Assembly: GCF_000787575.1 (NCBI RefSeq)
Contig: NW_012236514.1
Coordinates: 248,001-312,000, forward strand
From: Acytostelium subglobosum LB1
Taxonomy: Eukaryota > Evosea > Eumycetozoa > Acytosteliales > Acytosteliaceae
Reading direction: 5' to 3'
Length of the DNA: 64,000 bases
Position numbers and translations under genes: made by a program. This document shows, in pieces, positions 32,132 through 45,298 of the stretch. Each line of letters starts with the position of its first letter. The stretch's first letter is position 1. The notes beneath the pieces were generated by a model. It was given only the letters and a program-made list of their open reading frames with translations. It was not told the origin of the DNA and did no database searches.

Positions 32132-32655
32132 TATATCTTGTTATTTGTTTATATTATATATATTTATGTATTAATAGAGTGTTGTCAGGTCAGCGTAAGT
32201 AAGAGATGGTGAGAGAGAGGAAAGACACCATGCGACATCTCATTGGAAAAATCAAAAAAAATGGAACTCTGAAGTTTGGGAACAACTTTGTCTTCTCTCA
32301 CTTCGATTATCTTGGTAGTTGTATCAATTTAAGGAACTTCCAATATATATTTATATTAACAATGTATAAATGAATAATATATTGATTGATCTGGAACTAT
32401 ACCATATTGAGATACTAGTTTCAAGAACCTTTTAAATAGTTTAAGATATTTGTTTGTAACAGATATTTCAAGGAAATACAGATTCGAGAGTCCAAATAAA
32501 TTCTCAAATTGGTTCAATGATCATCAACTCTCCCTCAATTTGGCAAACACCAACCATTCATTTCTTTCATTCTTTCATTCTTTCATTCTTTCATTCATTC
32601 ATTAACTTAAATTACAATTTGTTATAATATTATATATACATATTTATTTGTTTAG
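32132..32655. other. Divergent promoter gap, lamtor5 and uba3
   Basis: 524 bp with tandem CATTCTTT near 32566-32596 and AT-rich stretches. An acceptor-like TTTGTTTAG sits directly before the uba3 ATG, so a short upstream exon or 5' UTR intron is possible. Confidence 0.5.
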
Positions 32656-34164
32656 ATGATGGAATCACCTATGGTCATGGAGAACTTTGTAGAGATTGAA
32701 GGAAGATGGACAGATATTGAAAAGATCATAAAGAGATCAGGCCCTTTGGCTTCGCCAGACTTTGTGCCAGACACTACAGAGGCACCAACCATCAAGAATG
32801 GCCTGCAGAGTGACTTTAAGGTGTTGGTGATCGGTGCAGGTGGTCTCGGATGTGAGATCCTCAAGAACCTCGCACTCTCTGGCTTCAGAAACATCGACGT
32901 CATCGATATGGACACCATCGATGTCTCAAACCTCAACAGACAGTTCTTGTTCAGAAGAAAGGATGTTGGCAAGTCCAAGGCTGAAGTTGCCGCTGCCTTT
33001 ATCAACAAGAGAGTTGCTGGTTGTAAAGTAACACCGTATGTATGATTGATTGAGTTGTTGAAGTCGAATGAATGAGTGAATGTGACTTGCTAACATTCAT
33101 TCATGAATAGATACAAGTGCAGGATTCAAGAGAAGGATGATGACTACTATAGACAGTTCAAGGTCATTATTGCTGGTCTGGACTCGATTGAGGCAAGACG
33201 TTGGATCAATGGACTGTTGGTCAACTTGGTCGTCAAGGACAATGAGGGAAACATCGATCCATTGACCGTCATCCCATTGATTGATGGTGGTACGGAGGGT
33301 TTCAAGGGCCAGGCAAGAGTCATTCTTCCACGCATCACTTCGTGCTTTGAGTGCTCACTCGACTCCTTCCCTCCACAGACCAAGTACGCCATCTGTACCA
33401 TCGCCAACACACCACGTGTACCAGAGCATTGCATCCAATGGGCATTGATATTTGGTCTCGAGGACAAGAGCATTCCCAAGCCATTCGATTCAAGTAAGTT
33501 GTCGATCGATAGTTCACATCGTCATCTTCGTTGCATGCCAAACTCACACCCTCCCCTCACTCCCTTCCGTACAGAGGCCTTTGACAATGACAACCCTCAA
33601 CACATGACTTGGTTGTTTGAGACCGCCAAGAAGAGAGCTGAGGAGCACAAGATCACTGGTGTCACTTACAAGCTAACACAGGGTGTGGCAAAGAACATTA
33701 TTCCAGCCATTGCCAGTACCAACGCTATCATCGCCGCGGCGACCTGCAATGAGGCGTTCAAGTTCTGCACAGAGAGCAGTGGATACCTCAACAACTACAT
33801 GATGTACAATGGACAGAGCGGTGTGTACACTCACACCTTTGAGTATGAGATGAAGGAGGGCTGTGCTGTGTGCGGCACCAACATTGTCACATACGCTGTC
33901 GAGCCCAAGACCACCCTGTCCACACTGCTCGAGATGCTTGCCAACGACTCGCAGTTCCAGTTCAAGAAGCCAAACCTGCGCAGCAATGGAAGGAACCTCT
34001 ACATGCAGGGTATCCTGCACGAGTCCACCGTTCCCAACCTCGAAAAGACTCTCGAGGAGCTAGGTGTTGGTGAAGGTGACGAGGTGACCATCACCGATCC
34101 ATCACTACCAGGCAGCATTGCCGTTCGCATGAGAGTCAACTACAAGCAGACCGAGAACAAGTAA
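32656..34164 (+). CDS. uba3: NEDD8-activating enzyme E1 catalytic subunit (UBA3)
   Basis: Adenylates NEDD8 and holds it as a thioester before transfer to UBC12, so cullin-RING ligases can be neddylated; works with the NAE1/ULA1 subunit. Exons 32656-33035, 33111-33493 and 33575-34164 join in phase to 450 residues (human 463). The ATP-binding Rossmann motif is [21 protein letters not shown], followed by [16 protein letters not shown] and GKSKAEVAA. The catalytic cysteine is in [15 protein letters not shown], and the zinc cysteines are in SCFECSLD and EGCAVCGT. The C-terminal ubiquitin-fold domain ([14 protein letters not shown] onward) binds the E2. The same family includes the ubiquitin and SUMO E1s; length and the catalytic motif favour UBA3. 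Confidence 0.95.
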
Positions 34165-34597
34165 TCATCCCTTTCATTCATTCAAAAGCTGATCCTGCAT
34201 TTATTCAGCGAGTGATTGCAAAGTAATCAGTTGTATTTCCAACGCGTGCCATTGGACACACAATCAAACACATTAATCATTATTAAAGTATATATATCTT
34301 AGATAGATAATCAACTTCATCATCCAGGATTGATTGATTGATGGATTGACGTTCCAGTCCAGTCCATCTTCCATCTCTCATTCATCAATAACCACGAACA
34401 CCAACACACGAGCGAGTTTCTTTTTTTGTTTCAAACACTCACTTCCAATCGTTTCTCTTCAAAAGGTTGAACACACACTTGAGTGTACATCAGTTTGTTT
34501 CAAACACTACTTATAAGTTATTACAGATACAGATACATACATCGATTAGTAGTTAGTTAGTTAGTTAGTACATAGTATTTAGGAAAAGAGATAAAGA
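34165..34597. other. Gap between uba3 and eif3J
   Basis: 433 bp; tandem TTAG/GTTA near 34550-34568 precedes the eif3J start. No gene was recognised. Confidence 0.45.
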
Positions 34598-35494
34598 ATG
34601 AGCGACTGGGGTATGTGTTTGAATCATTCAACACTCAAGATAGAAAGACAATCAGACATTAATCATTGTATACAATAACAACAAATTGTAGACTCTGAAG
34701 ACTTTCAAAACAAATGGGATAATGAGAATCAACCAACTGGAGATGGATTAGGTTCATGGGATGATGATGAGGAGGAACAGACTGAGAACACACAGGATAC
34801 TTCGGCCGGACAGACAAACTCTGCACCAAAGCCAAAGTCAAAGGCGATGACTATGAAGAAGTTGGCCGAGCTGAGAGAGAAGGAGCAGATGGGCGTCATT
34901 CCCGAGAATGATATGGATCCATACCTGGAGAAGAAGAAGAAGCAAGAGTTGCAGGAGGCTGCCGACTTTGAGCACTCCAAGACCCTGTTTGGCGCACTGG
35001 CCGTCAACAGAGTAGAGGGTGAGCTCGACAAAATGGATCCAAAGACAGAGAAGGAGTTTGAGCAGTATGCTACTGCCGTAGCCACCTACATCACTAAATA
35101 CGATGTATGTATCATCATCGTCATCATCGTCAACATCATCAATGTTCATTAACTTACTGACGACCAAACAGAAATCCTACTTCTACCCAGCTCTGCTGAA
35201 GAACATTCTGAAGCATGCTACAGTGAACAGCACTTCAGCCGAGGTAGGCGAGATTGGCAAGTCATTGACTGTCATTGTAAACGAGAAGCTTAAAGCAGAG
35301 AAGAATGCAGGTGGAAAGAAGAAGCCAACCAAAGGTATGATTGATTGATGATTGATTGATTGATCGATTGATGATGTGATTGAATGGACACTAACAACTT
35401 ACTGTACTATCCAGCCCAAACAACAAAGAAGTCACTTCAAATGGACAGCGAACTGCAGGACTATGATCAGTTCAATGACGAAGACTTCATGTAA
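34598..35494 (+). CDS. eif3J: Translation initiation factor eIF3 subunit J
   Basis: Loosely bound eIF3 subunit that helps recruit eIF3 to the 40S ribosome and monitors the mRNA entry channel. Exons 34598-34610, 34692-35104, 35172-35334 and 35415-35494 join in phase to 222 residues. The start MSDWDSEDFQNKWD and the acidic head GSWDDDEEEQ are typical. The conserved helical core spans MTMKKLAELREKEQMG, PYLEKKKKQELQEAADF and FEQYATAVATYITKY. The C-terminus ends DYDQFNDEDFM, matching the YEDFM-type tail of other eIF3j proteins that reaches the decoding centre. Three short introns, the last with GACACTAACAAC. Confidence 0.94.
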
Positions 35495-35673
35495 AATGAT
35501 TGCAAAGCAGCGGCAGCACAATCGGCTACAGCGGCAACAACAATAACAGCAATTCATTATCATAAGAAAGGTCGTGATTAAAATGAGAATTGGATAGCAA
35601 ACCAAGCAAGCAAATAATGTTTGTCTGTTGTTGTTATTATTATACACGTGACTGTCTGGTCTAGTCACGACGA

Positions 35674-36522
35674 CTAGTACCAAGTCTTGTTGTCCTTCAA
35701 GAGCTTACTTCCTTCATCACTGGCATTGGCAGTGTCCTCCTGTGTCTTGTTGCGTTCCAGTGACCATACAACGATGATAATCAACGCATTGAATGATACC
35801 AGTCCAAGGGCGACGTAGGCCATCGTTATTCCAGTGCTCTGTGAAACATCACACTATTGATGATGATGTGTGAGCGAGAGTGTGAATGAGTGAGGGGATA
35901 GTTCCAGGGGTTGGGCCACATGTGATCACTTACAAACAAGTTCTTCCTGAACCATGGTCCAACTTGGTATAAGAAGATACTGACTGAGGCCACGATGAAG
36001 GGGATTGGGAGGAAGAATATGAATCGCATGGCGGGCATACGTCTGTAGAGTAGGGTACCAGATGGGAAGATTGACACTACAAGTAGTCCAATTGCAACAA
36101 GTAACATTATGAATGATCTTATTACCATTTGTCTAACCTCGTCAGAGTCGATGAACTTGTGACTACCACCACCATCACTACTTCCACCGCTTGGGAATAG
36201 TGTTGGTGTGGTAGTTGGGATGATTGATGGTAATGGTATATGCCATTGATCCCTAAGATCAAAGTCAAAAGGAATACCAGCAAAAGCACCCTTGAACTTA
36301 TCAATATACACTGATCCTGTACCTGTTATCTTATCTATATAATATGTACATTGATTGACTGATGCATATTCATCTGATTGATTGAGTGTGAGCGAGTGTC
36401 GTGATTGATTGATTAATTGAATGAGTGAATGACATACATTTAAATGATAGTCCACATAACAATATTGCCAACAATGATATTGTACAATGAATTGCTTGAA
36501 AGAAGTATTTGTTGGTTGTCAT
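35674..36522 (-). CDS. Small multi-pass membrane protein of unknown family
   Basis: Exons 36522-36438, 36373-35934 and 35838-35674 join in phase to 229 residues. There are four likely membrane segments: near the N-terminus (IHCTISLLAILLCGLSF), two in the middle (SFIMLLVAIGLLVVSIF and FIFFLPIPFIVASVSIFLY) and one near the end (AYVALGLVSFNALIIIVVW). Between the first and second lies a loop of about 85 residues with CTYYIDKITGTGSVYIDKF and a Pro/Ser/Gly-rich stretch. The tail is short, charged and cytosolic-looking. The family is not recognised; the topology would suit an endomembrane or plasma-membrane protein. It is convergent with eif3J and divergent from the RasGEF gene. Confidence 0.75.
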
Positions 36523-37737
36523 TCTAATTATAAGTACACATGAATTAGGAAGTTGATAAAAGTGATTGATTGGTTGATCAATTTTCTCGATTTGATGGGA
36601 TTCTTCAAGGTAGTTCGAGGTGCTCCAGAAAGACCACTAAAACCAAACTTGGTACAGTTCCCATCAAATATTTTATCTTTGAATCATTATTATTATTACT
36701 CCTCAAGACTCAAATGACCGAGTAAGTTTGAATGATTGAACAACAAACAATCAATCAATCAAATAATTTAATAATCGTCTCTATCTCTCATTCAGGTCTA
36801 CCTTCCCAAGCTCTATGATAGAGTATTTCATTGAAGCCCACTCTTAGAGACACATTCGATCGAAAAACACAAACAATTATTTGAATGTGATCGATTGTGG
36901 TCACTGTTTTGATTGATTCCAACACAACACCACACACAAAGAGTGTCTAATTTTACCGTTATTGATGTTTTCAAACAGGTCTCTCCCACTTACTCGCCCA
37001 AGTCCTTTGTGGTGGCCTGTCCATCCATCCTTCCATCATGCTTTGACAGATTGCCTTGCTTAATTAATCATTCTCACATTGACTACCCATTTCAAATACA
37101 ACAACAACCAATCATATTTATCACTTCGACTTTCGATACTAGTGAAGTAGACCAATCATTCATAGTTGTATTATTATTTAGAAAAACATATACAGAGTAC
37201 CAACAAAGTATCTGATTACCCTTTTTGTCAATTACCCTATTTTGTACATACATCCAATCAATCAATCACACCAATCAATCACACCAATCAATCACACCAA
37301 TATCCTGGTGCCGATTTAACAACTAATATATTATCCGATCAATCAAACATATATCAAATATATACCGTCACACTCTTAAATCACCGTTTGCCCGTCCCAT
37401 TAACATCACTTACTACTTGCTTACCTTCACCCCAATCAATCACCATCACCGTCACCACAACAACAATCCCTTCAATCACATCCACCACACACGACAACAT
37501 TAGTTCCCCAATCACACACACATATACCCTTAGTGGATCACAGAGAGACAGAGACAGTGATTGGAGGACTGTAGAGATAGACAGATCCAATACCACCTCC
37601 TGGAGACACAAGAGGTATCAATTCAATCTCCATTATCAACATCAACAACAAACTCGATAAATCCAAACTTGTTTTTGTTGTTATTGTTTCCAAGGGTAAT
37701 TACAAAAGGGTAAGTTCAGACACCTAACAACAAAGTC
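36523..37737. other. Divergent gap before the RhoGAP-RasGEF gene
   Basis: 1215 bp of AT-rich and CAATCA/CACCA-rich sequence (37255-37300). A possible two-exon mini-ORF, 36714-36721 plus 36796-36847, would give 19 residues (MTESTFPSSMIEYFIEAHS) with good splice signals but no CTAAC; I treat it as unproven. Ser/Thr/Pro-like frames near 37170-37660 look like 5' flank, not coding. Confidence 0.45.
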
Positions 37738-40700
37738 ATGGCCACCAGACCGAAACGTTCATCCACAATGCCATCGATGGCAACTCCACCAACAATCACA
37801 CCGGCCACACCTGGAAAACATACAGCCACAACCACATCATCTTCCACCACGAGTCACGTGATCGGGGCTCCAAAAAGCTCTGCCACAACAAGTGCCAGCA
37901 CCAGTGCCAGTTCTAACACCAGCACGGCCACCAACAAGACATCATTCCAATATTGGAATCAAAAGGTTGGTCCACAACCTGTCAATGGCACATCGACTAC
38001 ATCATCGACAACAACAACCAAGTCACTACCATCCTCTCCTTCACTCCAAGGTCAAACGGCCACACCACCATCGACCACTACTTCCAAACTTGCAGTCGCG
38101 CCCAAGTCTGCAAGTGCCACAACCTCATCGACATCATCCTCTTCCACAGGTCCTAACAAAGTACCTCCTCCTCGTCCCCATCCTATATCGACTCCAACCC
38201 CAACAACCAACACAACCTCATCATCAACAACATCAACTACAACTGATTCAAAAACATCAGACGATCAATCAAACATGGTATTCAAGACATCATTCACACT
38301 TCCATCGAGGCTGAAGACTGGTCAGGCATCTTCTTCATCATCAGGATCATCAACAACAACAACATCATCATCCTCCGACAAGAAGGGTATTAAGAGTATA
38401 ATATCAATGGTGTGGACACCAGACGCGTCCACTCCATCAAGTTCCAAGACTGCAGCGGCCTCAGCCAAGAAGGCACCGGCTGTCCCTCCCAGGAGCTACA
38501 TAGGCGAGACACCATCCCAATCAACACCAACTACATCAACATCAACAACTACACCTGCTGCCACGGCACCAGTGTCGAGCGCGACAACCAAAGTGGCTAC
38601 GCCAGCAACTACCATAAGCCACGAGCCAGTAGCTACTGTGACTGCCACAGCACCATCATCCGTGGCAACAACATCATCAACCAAGACACCTTCAGTGGTG
38701 ACCAAGGAGCAACAAGGTGATAAGGAACGTCTGGCACACTTGGAGGCAAATGTGATCAAGTTGACATCAATGGTCGATGAGTTGAACACTAGTTTGAAGA
38801 ATGAGCGACAACTTAACATTGAACTCGATTCCTATTGCCATGACCTAGAGGCCAGACTACATGTGGCGGAGGGCAAGTTGAAGCGTAACTCTGCCAATGG
38901 ATCATCCTTACAGACGAGTCAGCTGGCAACGGCTGATGGTGCCAGCAGCTTGGACAGTACCGCACAACAATATGAGGAACAGATCAGCGGGCTGCAATCA
39001 CGCGTTGCTTCATTGGAGCAGCGCATCAAACGAATGGAGTCGAGCCAGGTCGATCAAGAGCACGGCAGCCTAAGGGAGCGCGACAACAGCTTCACCTGCT
39101 TCTCAGACAGCGAGATTACAGACAGCGAACTCAAGTCCAGTTTGAAGAAGAAGAAGAGGAAGGGCAGAAGCGGCTCGCCAGACTTCACGCTATCACTCAG
39201 CCTCTCGCCCAAGAAGGTGGGCTTCATCGATGATGTGATGGCCATTGACGAGTCTGCCGCCGCAGCTGCCGTCGCCGCCGCCCACAAGAAAAGTCCAAAC
39301 AAACGGTGGATGAGCAAGAGGACCTACTCCAACGACAGCAGTGCGAGCAGCCTCTCGTTCAGCGCCACCGATCAGGCCGCCGGGGAGGACGATGAGTTCC
39401 TCTCGACAGAGGAGCGCGCCAACCTCACCAAGGGCTTCTTCACCAACCTCTATAGCAACGCAGATGCCGAGGAGTTGAAGCGAGAGAAGCTCATCCGCAT
39501 GCGATCCAAGTCGCTAGTGTCCAGAGACGCGACTGCTAGCGAAGAGTTCACATTTGGCAAGACCTCGCCCCTCGTTATGTCAGCTTCCACCAGTGCTCTA
39601 TCATCGCAGAGCCAACAACAGTCCATAGCCAGTGCACTTGAAGAGTTGGACAGTTATGGTATGTCATCATCCAGACCAGGGCGCTTCTTTGGCGGCACGA
39701 CACACAACTAACACCGCCCAATCACTCAATCACACTGACACAGAGAAGAAGAAGTCATCATCGATTGGAAAGATGTTTGGAAAGAGCAAGGCAAAGACAT
39801 TCAGTGGAGACAAGCACAAAGTGTCTTTGATATTGTCCGAGAGACTCAACCATCGATCATCAAGGGATGACCTCATCTTGAAGAATATTATCATGTCCGA
39901 GTCGATATTTGGACTGAGCATCAATGAGGACACGGTGGAGCGCGTGGCAGCATTCATCAGGAGTTGCACAGAGGTGTTGTTGACACATCGACAAGAGGAT
40001 GGCCTGTTCACCAAACGTGTGGACGACGCAGAGTTGGCCGCGTTCAAGAGGTCGGTCGAGCACATTGTGCCAGGCAGCGACAACAGCGCTTTCAATATTA
40101 GCAATCCGCATATTGTGGCAGCTGCCCTACTGTATGTGTTTGAGCGATTGTCCGAACCAGTGTTGGGTCGCTACGCCACTCAACTACTTTCAATCGTGGC
40201 GATTGAGGACCATCCCCTTCGTCGAGCATTTGCCCGTGCCACACTATTCTCCATGGCGCCAACACACAGGATGTTGCTCAAGTTGGTACTCCAGTTCCTG
40301 CGCGACATGGCCACCTCTGGCGTACCCGCAGCGTCGGAACCAGCCTCCCCAAGCAGTGGGGAGACATCACCATTCACCCTGTTGTCTGTGACGCCAATCT
40401 CTGGTTCGCCAGTCATCGACTCGGCCAAGCCCGCGCCACAACAACCAATTATCGATCCAGCTCGAATGGAATTAATATGCACGGTCTTTGCCAAGGTGCT
40501 GTACAGGGCTGGCTTGGACACTGGTCGCACGGCACTGTCGCTACGCCAGTTGGCCGACGACTTTGAATCACACTTTGACAACAACGTCGACTTAACATTC
40601 ATCATCAAGGACATCTCCTACGTCAAGCATGCATCGTTTGAGCGACTGTTTGAGCGTCTACTCGACCTAAACAACCGCGACACTGACTACAACTACACGG

Positions 40701-41839
40701 TCTTCTACACGTACGACTACTACTATGGATCAGCAACCGAGTTCCTCGAGCAACTGATCGTCTACTTCAAGAAGACCGTGCCACCAGCCACCGCCGACGA
40801 GGCTGCCGGCGTCGCACCCACCAAAGGCTGGCAACTGGAGCTGGCGCTCACCGTACTCTCTGTCGGGCTGTTCTGGATGAAGCTACATCACAAGCATCTG
40901 AGCACGGACCTGCTGTTCTTGGCCAAGCTCAAGGCATTCATCGATCTGCACAGTCCAAAGAGCGGCGGCGCACCCACCAGCAACTTCTTCACCTACTTCC
41001 GCTCGTTCTTCCAGGCGGTGCCTGTCAAGACGCTCAACTCCTACTCGAGCAACATGTATCGCACGGCCACACTGTCGCACAAGATCAAGGACGAGCACGG
41101 CATTGACGTCTATCAGTTGGGGGCAGAGGTGGTCGCGTCACAGATCACCCTCATCGATATGGAACTGTTCACGGCGATCCCTCTGTTCCAGTTCCTGCAC
41201 AAGGCGTTCATGACTGCAGATCGCTCGCCAGAGTTCCAGCAGATGGTCGCACGCTTCAATGTCTGGGCTCGCTGGACATCCACCGAGATCTTGGCTCGCG
41301 AGCGCGCACAGGATCGCGTCAACACATTGGCCTACTTTATAGAGTTGGCCAAGTGTTGTGTGGACATTGGTAACTACAGCGCAGCGTCATCCATTGTTGG
41401 AGGACTGAATCATGCGTCGATCAGTCGACTGAGACATACATGGGACAAGCTGTCGGCCAAGACCGCGGCAGACTACAAGGCGTTGGAGACATTGTTTGAC
41501 ATGTCGATGAACTACAAGAACTATCGCGAGACGATCAAGTCGTCGCCGACATCGGTGGTCGTGCCATACCTGGCCATCATCACCAAGGATCTATTTGCGA
41601 TTGAGGAGGCCAATGAAACATTCACGGCCACTGGATTGATCAATATGGAGAAGTTCCGATTGATCTATAAGATCATTAAGGAGTTGCAGGCCTGTCATCA
41701 AGTGTCCAATCTCAAGTTCCAATTGATTGAGCCACTCAAGAAGCATCTTCTCGGCATACCCAACACCATCCAACTACTAGACGACAAAGAGCTACAAGTA
41801 CAAAGTCTAAAAGTAGAGCCAAGGCAGACTATCTCATAA
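37738..41839 (+). CDS. RhoGAP-RasGEF signalling protein
   Basis: Large regulator joining a Rho-family GAP-like region to a Ras exchange factor. Exons 37738-39658 and 39744-41839 join in phase to 1338 residues. The first ~320 residues are Ser/Thr/Pro-rich. A coiled coil follows (GDKERLAHLEANVIKLTSM to about LNIELDSYCHDLEARLHVAE), and again IEQ-type heptads near LQSRVASLEQRIKRME. The second exon carries a divergent RhoGAP-like region beginning ESIFGLSINEDTVERVAAF with GLFTKRVDDAELAAFKRSV and ending before DLTFIIKDISYVKHAS. The CDC25-type RasGEF catalytic core is clear: VNTLAYFIELAKCCVDIGNY, ASSIVGGLNHASISRLRHTW and VPYLAIITKDLFAIEEAN. The RasGEF call is firm, the RhoGAP call moderate; the arginine finger would lie near the LFTKR segment. 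Confidence 0.85.
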
Positions 41840-42216
41840 ACATTATCCATTATCCATTCATTATCCAATATCCATCTTGACAATGAATGAAAGGTTGAGT
41901 TGAGTTGTGTTGTCTCTTTTGCAAAAGTGTTTGAAAATCGTTGACTTGTTAATTAAATTAATAAAAGTGTGAAGACAAGTGTGGATGCGTGATATCTCAT
42001 TGACGATGGGAATCGATTCAAGTGTGTGAGTCACTTCACATAACTGACCACAACTCACACCTTTGAACTCAAGTTCACGATACACACACCCACTTGTATA
42101 TTTGTTCACTGTTGTTATATTTACAACCTTGTTATATATACATTTGAACATCATAATAATTATATATATATATATATTACCTAACTATATCTATTTGCTA
42201 AACCTACACACAGATT
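41840..42216. other. Gap between the RasGEF gene and sey1
   Basis: 377 bp, AT-rich with a TATATATA run at 42162-42177. It holds the 3' flank of the RasGEF gene and the sey1 promoter. No other gene was recognised. Confidence 0.45.
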
Positions 42217-45028
42217 ATGTCATCAATGGGAGAAGGAGAACATTCAACATCCTCCTCAACAGAGGACCACGTCTACACAGAGATCGTTCAGTTTATTGAT
42301 CACAATGGAGAGATTATGTATGTGTTTATAACTGATTGATCAATCAATCAACCAATCAAACAAACAATCATGATTGACCAACACATACACTCATATACTG
42401 CATTGTAGAAAGGAAGAGACTGATAACAAGAAATCATTCTTGTCTTGTTTGTCAGAGAGAAATGACTTTTTGAAGAGTGGATTCGATTACTCTGTGATTG
42501 CGATCTTGGGTCCACAGTCTAGTGGAAAGAGTACATTGCTAAACTTGTTGTTCAAGACAAAGTTTGCTGTGATGGATAGCTCTCATGGTAGACGTCAGAC
42601 CACACAGGGTGTCTGGATGGGCATTGCCAATATGGAGACGGCACCAGAGACCTACCTGATTCTGGATGTTGAGGGTACTGATGGTCGTGAGCGTGGTGAG
42701 GATGAGAAGGCATTCGAGCGTAAGACCTCTCTATTCTCCCTGGTCCTCTCATCCGTGCTCATCATCAACATGTGGGTACACGACATTGGACGTTACAACG
42801 CTGCCAACATCTCATTGCTAAAGACTGTCTTTGAGCTCAACCTACAGTTGTTCCAAAAGAAGAGGTAAGTCAATGTCATTCGTTCATTCATTCATTCAAT
42901 CATTCATTCCACTTACATTTCCATCTCTTCAACAACAACAACAAAGCAATCACAAGACACTTTTGTTGTTTATTATCAGAGACCACGATGGTCAGACACC
43001 CTTGGAGCAGCTCAGAGACACCTTGTTGCAAGATGTCACCAATGTTTGGACAGAGTTGTCAAAGGTATAGATCAATCAATCATGTGGATACCCAGCAACA
43101 ACATTCAACATGTATACTAACTCAATTGACAACAACATACATATATAGCCCAAGGACTTTGTTCATTCAAAGGCAACAGATTTCTTTGACTTTGAGTTCA
43201 CATCGTTGCCACACAAGGTCTACTGCCCAGAGCAGTTCTTGGAGCAGGCCGCCCAGTTGAAGGGCCGTTTCTTGGACTCGTCGGCACCAGACTACATCCC
43301 CAAGAAGCAGTACAGACATGATATCCCATCGGATGGTCTCTACCAATACTCAAACAACGTTTGGGAGACGATCAAGACCAACAAGGATCTGGACCTGCCC
43401 TCCCAGAAGGAGATGCTGGCACTGTTCCGTTGTGACGAGTTTGTCGAGGCCTCCTACAACAGCTTCCTGGCCGAGCTCAAGCCGGTTCGCGAGAAGATCG
43501 AGCGCGGCAAGTTATTCGAGAAGTACGGTGAGACTGGCAAGCGTCTTTTGCAGCAGTGTCTCGAGCTGTACGACATCCCCGCGTCGAGGTACCACGAGGA
43601 GACAGCGGCCAAGAAGCGCTCGGGTCTCAACGACCGCGCCATGCTCGAGTTGAAGACCCTGTTCAACAAGCAGATGGAGAAGTTGTACGAGCAGTCCATC
43701 GACTTTTACAAGTCACTGGTGCAGGACACCGTCGCCAACAAGAAGTCCGACGCGCCAGGCGCTCAGCTGATTCCACACTTTTCTGTGTGGTCCAAGAGCA
43801 TCAAGCAGCAGACATTGGAGTACTATGAGCGATTCGCCAAGGAGTCTGTTGTTCCCGGTTCGTCGTGGGACTACCAGCCCGACCTGGACCAACTCGAGGA
43901 GAAGATCACCAAGGAGCTCGAGGCACTGCGTGAGAGCCAGTTGAACAAGTTGGCCAAGTTCATGAGGGACGTTGTGTTCCAACAGATCAACCCACAGCTC
44001 ATCAAGCTGACAGAGCAAGCCAAGGATGATATGTGGCGCAAGATTGCCGAGTTGTTGTCCGAGTCATTGTCAAAGAATGAGAGTGATTACAGAAAGAGAC
44101 TTGAAGGTATGTAGTTTGACAACATTATCTCATGGACCGACACTTACTAACTCACTCATTCATTACAACATACATAGACTTTGATGTAAAGGAAGAGGAC
44201 ATTGAGGATACATTGGTAGCATTCAGGTCTAATGCCAAGGATCAGTTGAAGGCAAAGATGAAGGAGAGAGTTGAGTTCTTGAAGCTTAGGATGAGAAAGA
44301 GATTCGAGGAGACATTCAGCTTTGATGACAAGAAGCTGCCGAGAAAGTGGTCCAAGCATGACGACATTGCAAAGATCTTTGAGGAAGCTAGATTCAATGT
44401 ATGTATTATCATTGATCATCATACAACTACTTGTCCACGGCCCAGCTCACTAACCACACTTCATCACCAACAACTATTGTAGGCTGAGAAGCTGATCGAT
44501 CTATTCTCCTATATGAGACTGCAAGAGGAGGAGTTTGAATTCACATTCTTCACAAAGGAGGACGCTGATGAGTCGTCCTCTTCATCAGCCTCTTCATCGT
44601 CAAAGACATCGGTGCCATCAGTCATCATCCAACCATCTCAGATTATCATGACCTATGAGCAATGCGTCGACTTGGTGGACAACTTTAGACTGGACACAAA
44701 GACTGACTATATGAATGCTCTCAATGACCAGGCAAAGGCTTCGAGCAGCGGTGGAGTACCAGGCTACATCATACTATTACTCTGTATTTTAGGATTCAAC
44801 GAATTCATTGCAGTCATTACCAATCCACTCTTGTTGGTCCTGACGATCCTGGTTGGATCAGGTGCCTTTGTCCTTCACAAGCTCAACATGACCGGACCAT
44901 TCATCGATTTTGCCAGTTCGCTAGTGGTGCACGTCATGAACAAGATCAAGGACATCATCATGCAAGTTGAGCACCTCTCTCAGCATCATCCAGAATCACG
45001 TGATTCATCAAAGAAGAAGAAGGACTAA
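42217..45028 (+). CDS. sey1: Sey1/RHD3-type ER membrane-fusion GTPase
   Basis: Dynamin-like GTPase (atlastin functional analogue) that fuses ER tubules into a network. Exons 42217-42317, 42409-42864, 42947-43064, 43149-44106, 44178-44398 and 44483-45028 join in phase to 799 residues. The GTPase has the P-loop [14 protein letters not shown], switch region [12 protein letters not shown]3 [13 protein letters not shown] and G4 within [12 protein letters not shown] long helical-bundle region follows (for example [20 protein letters not shown]). Near the C-terminus two adjacent hydrophobic segments ([19 protein letters not shown] and [18 protein letters not shown]) form the hairpin anchor, followed by an amphipathic tail ending in SSKKKKD. 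All domains are complete. Confidence 0.95.
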
Positions 45029-45294
45029 GACACACAGACACTTGGCGATTACTACCTAACTTGGGTGCCACTGGAATTAACCACGTTGCAGATTCAATAA
45101 TATTATTAATCTATCTTACTTTAACTCTGCTCATTGTTTATTGATGTTTGCCATGTACCGATCTTTTGGTTGTGTATCAGATTTCACCAATGCTCATTAG
45201 TGATAGTTTAACCAGTTCAAATTTACCGATTGTCATAATTAATTAGTATGATGAGGTGCCGGATGTGCGGTGGAAAGAGTCCTTGGTGCCTTTC
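45029..45294. other. Gap between sey1 and solo LTR copy B
   Basis: About 270 bp, AT-rich, holding the 3' flank of sey1. No gene or RNA was recognised. Confidence 0.4.
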
Positions 45295-45298
45295 GTCC

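Noticed and set aside
37166-37660. 164-residue Thr/Ser/His-rich frame upstream of the RasGEF gene
   Set aside because: Low-complexity CAATCA/CACCA DNA, no credible start or domain, and it ends before the RasGEF ATG; probably 5' flank.
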